This document shows, piece by piece, positions 63,414 to 64,000 of a DNA stretch of 64,000 nt (the first letter of the stretch is position 1; each line of letters begins with the position of its first letter). The position numbers were made by a program, and so were the translations under genes. The notes beneath the pieces were generated by a model. That model was not told where the DNA came from and ran no database searches. It was given only the letters and a program-made list of their open reading frames with translations. The DNA is taken from positions 6,397,001 through 6,461,000 of the forward strand of contig NZ_CP114905.1 in the NCBI RefSeq assembly GCF_027497195.1, read 5' to 3'. This DNA is from Streptomyces sp. WMMC500. GTDB taxonomy: Bacteria > Actinomycetota > Actinomycetes > Streptomycetales > Streptomycetaceae.

Positions 63414-63761
63414 ATGGCTACGTCGGTCACACGGGAGGCGGTAGCGGCGCACATGGGAATGACGCCGCCCGCTCCCGAAAGCGTCGACGGACGGCACCTT
63501 GACGCTTCCGTTGCAGCGGTAAACGCGCTCCTGCCGGATTTCGCGCATGCGCTCGACGGCCTTCCGCCCGGGGCGGAATGGCCCGCTGACGTACTACTCG
63601 CAGGGATCATGCTGGGAGCACGGCTGTACGCGCGCCGCAATTCTCCCACCGGCGTGGCCACCTTCTCGGAACTCGGAGCGCAATACGTCAGCAGGTGGGA
63701 CCCGGACATTGAAAGGCTCCTGAGAATCGGGACGTGGGAGCCGCCGAGAGTGGGTGGATAA
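63414..63761 (+). CDS. Head-tail connector (gp6-like) protein
   Basis: 115 aa from ATG 63414, with GGCGGGAA just upstream. An alpha-helical sequence in the typical place directly after the major capsid gene: VTREAVAAHMGM, DASVAAVNALLPDFAHAL, DVLLAGIMLGARLYARRNSPTGVATFSELGAQYVSRWDPDIERLL. The 'A-x-x-m-L-A-A-R-L-Y-R-R-R-x-S-P-x-G' pattern is shared with phage adaptor proteins that bind below the portal. The stop overlaps the next ATG (TAATG). Confidence 0.75.
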   Translation: MATSVTREAVAAHMGMTPPAPESVDGRHLDASVAAVNALLPDFAHALDGLPPGAEWPADVLLAGIMLGARLYARRNSPTGVATFSELGAQYVSRWDPDIERLLRIGTWEPPRVGG

Positions 63762-64000
63762 TGACTCGTCTCATCACAGACGCCATGGAAGAAATCGCGG
63801 CAGCACTCCGCCTGGAACTGCCAGAGCGGCGTATCGTAACCGATCCGCGGAACGTAACCGCGCCATGCGTGCTCATCAACCCGCCGACCATTCAAGACCC
63901 GCACACCCTCTGCGGTGGATTCCGGTACCAATTCGAGGTACTGGTAATCGGTCTGGCCGGAGCCGGCGCAGAGCTGCATGTTCTAGCGGAACTACTCGCG
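63761..64000 (+). CDS. Phage neck/tail-completion-type protein, partial at window edge
   Basis: Starts at ATG 63761, overlapping the previous stop, and is open to the end of the window (80 codons visible): MTRLITDAMEEIAAALRLEL, then a beta-rich part (RIVTDPRNVTAPCVLINPP ... FRYQFEVLVIGLAGAGAELHVLAELLA). The size so far and the order after the connector suggest a neck or tail-completion protein. I do not recognise the family; the assignment is by position. Confidence 0.55.
   Translation, partial: MTRLITDAMEEIAAALRLELPERRIVTDPRNVTAPCVLINPPTIQDPHTLCGGFRYQFEVLVIGLAGAGAELHVLAELLA

Overview
The window is chromosomal DNA from a very GC-rich actinomycete, almost certainly Streptomyces or a close relative. 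Codons end in G or C nearly everywhere and GTG starts are common. The block trigger factor - clpP1 - clpP2 - clpX - valS - folC - DUF4233 - ndk has the order known from Streptomyces chromosomes, where mreB is the expected next gene. From about 55 kb onward the DNA is less GC-extreme and belongs to an integrated phage-like element.

Layout. 0-8.8 kb: a glycan-degradation neighbourhood. It holds the end of a sialic-acid-lyase-type aldolase, a sulfatase, a secreted sialidase with a LamG domain, a small repeat-containing ORF, malQ, a secreted GH29 fucosidase and a small membrane protein. The malQ copy appears to have lost its catalytic aspartate. 8.9-12.4 kb: a two-domain VOC protein, an ECF sigma factor with an N-terminal zinc finger and a C-terminal SnoaL-like domain, and a degenerate SDR. 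12.4-30.9 kb: aminopeptidase N, asd, a large subtilase, a metallophosphoesterase, a cysteine hydrolase, a LuxR-type ATPase regulator, a nuclease-like protein, a second aminopeptidase N and an amino-acid permease that heads that operon. 31.3-40.7 kb: bioY, rpiB, an Fpg/Nei glycosylase with a fresh 27-bp duplication, a SpoIIE-type phosphatase, a CPA2 antiporter with an odd start region, an ABC exporter pair and a membrane acyltransferase. 41.3-54.6 kb: a small membrane protein, tRNA-Gly and tRNA-Pro, then the tig-clp-valS-folC-ndk housekeeping block. A match to the ClgR operator lies upstream of clpP1.

54.85-64 kb: the first codons of what looks like mreB are followed by foreign sequence, and about 125 bp later a second, diverged copy of the same junction appears. 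A tyrosine recombinase follows, then small zinc-binding and membrane ORFs, an HNH nuclease, small and large terminase, portal, a prohead-protease/major-capsid fusion, a connector and a neck-type protein cut by the window edge. I read this as a prophage or phage satellite integrated in the 5' end of mreB, next to the footprint of an earlier or tandem integration. The capsid ORF carries a strong internal ribosome-binding site and an in-frame ATG at its protease/capsid boundary, so it probably makes both a fusion and a free capsid protein.

Regulation. Several genes (rpiB, valS, folC, the SpoIIE phosphatase, a small membrane protein and two element genes) have a -10 hexamer 6-8 nt before the start codon, the signature of leaderless transcripts. 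Most convergent gene pairs are separated by perfect GC-rich hairpins.
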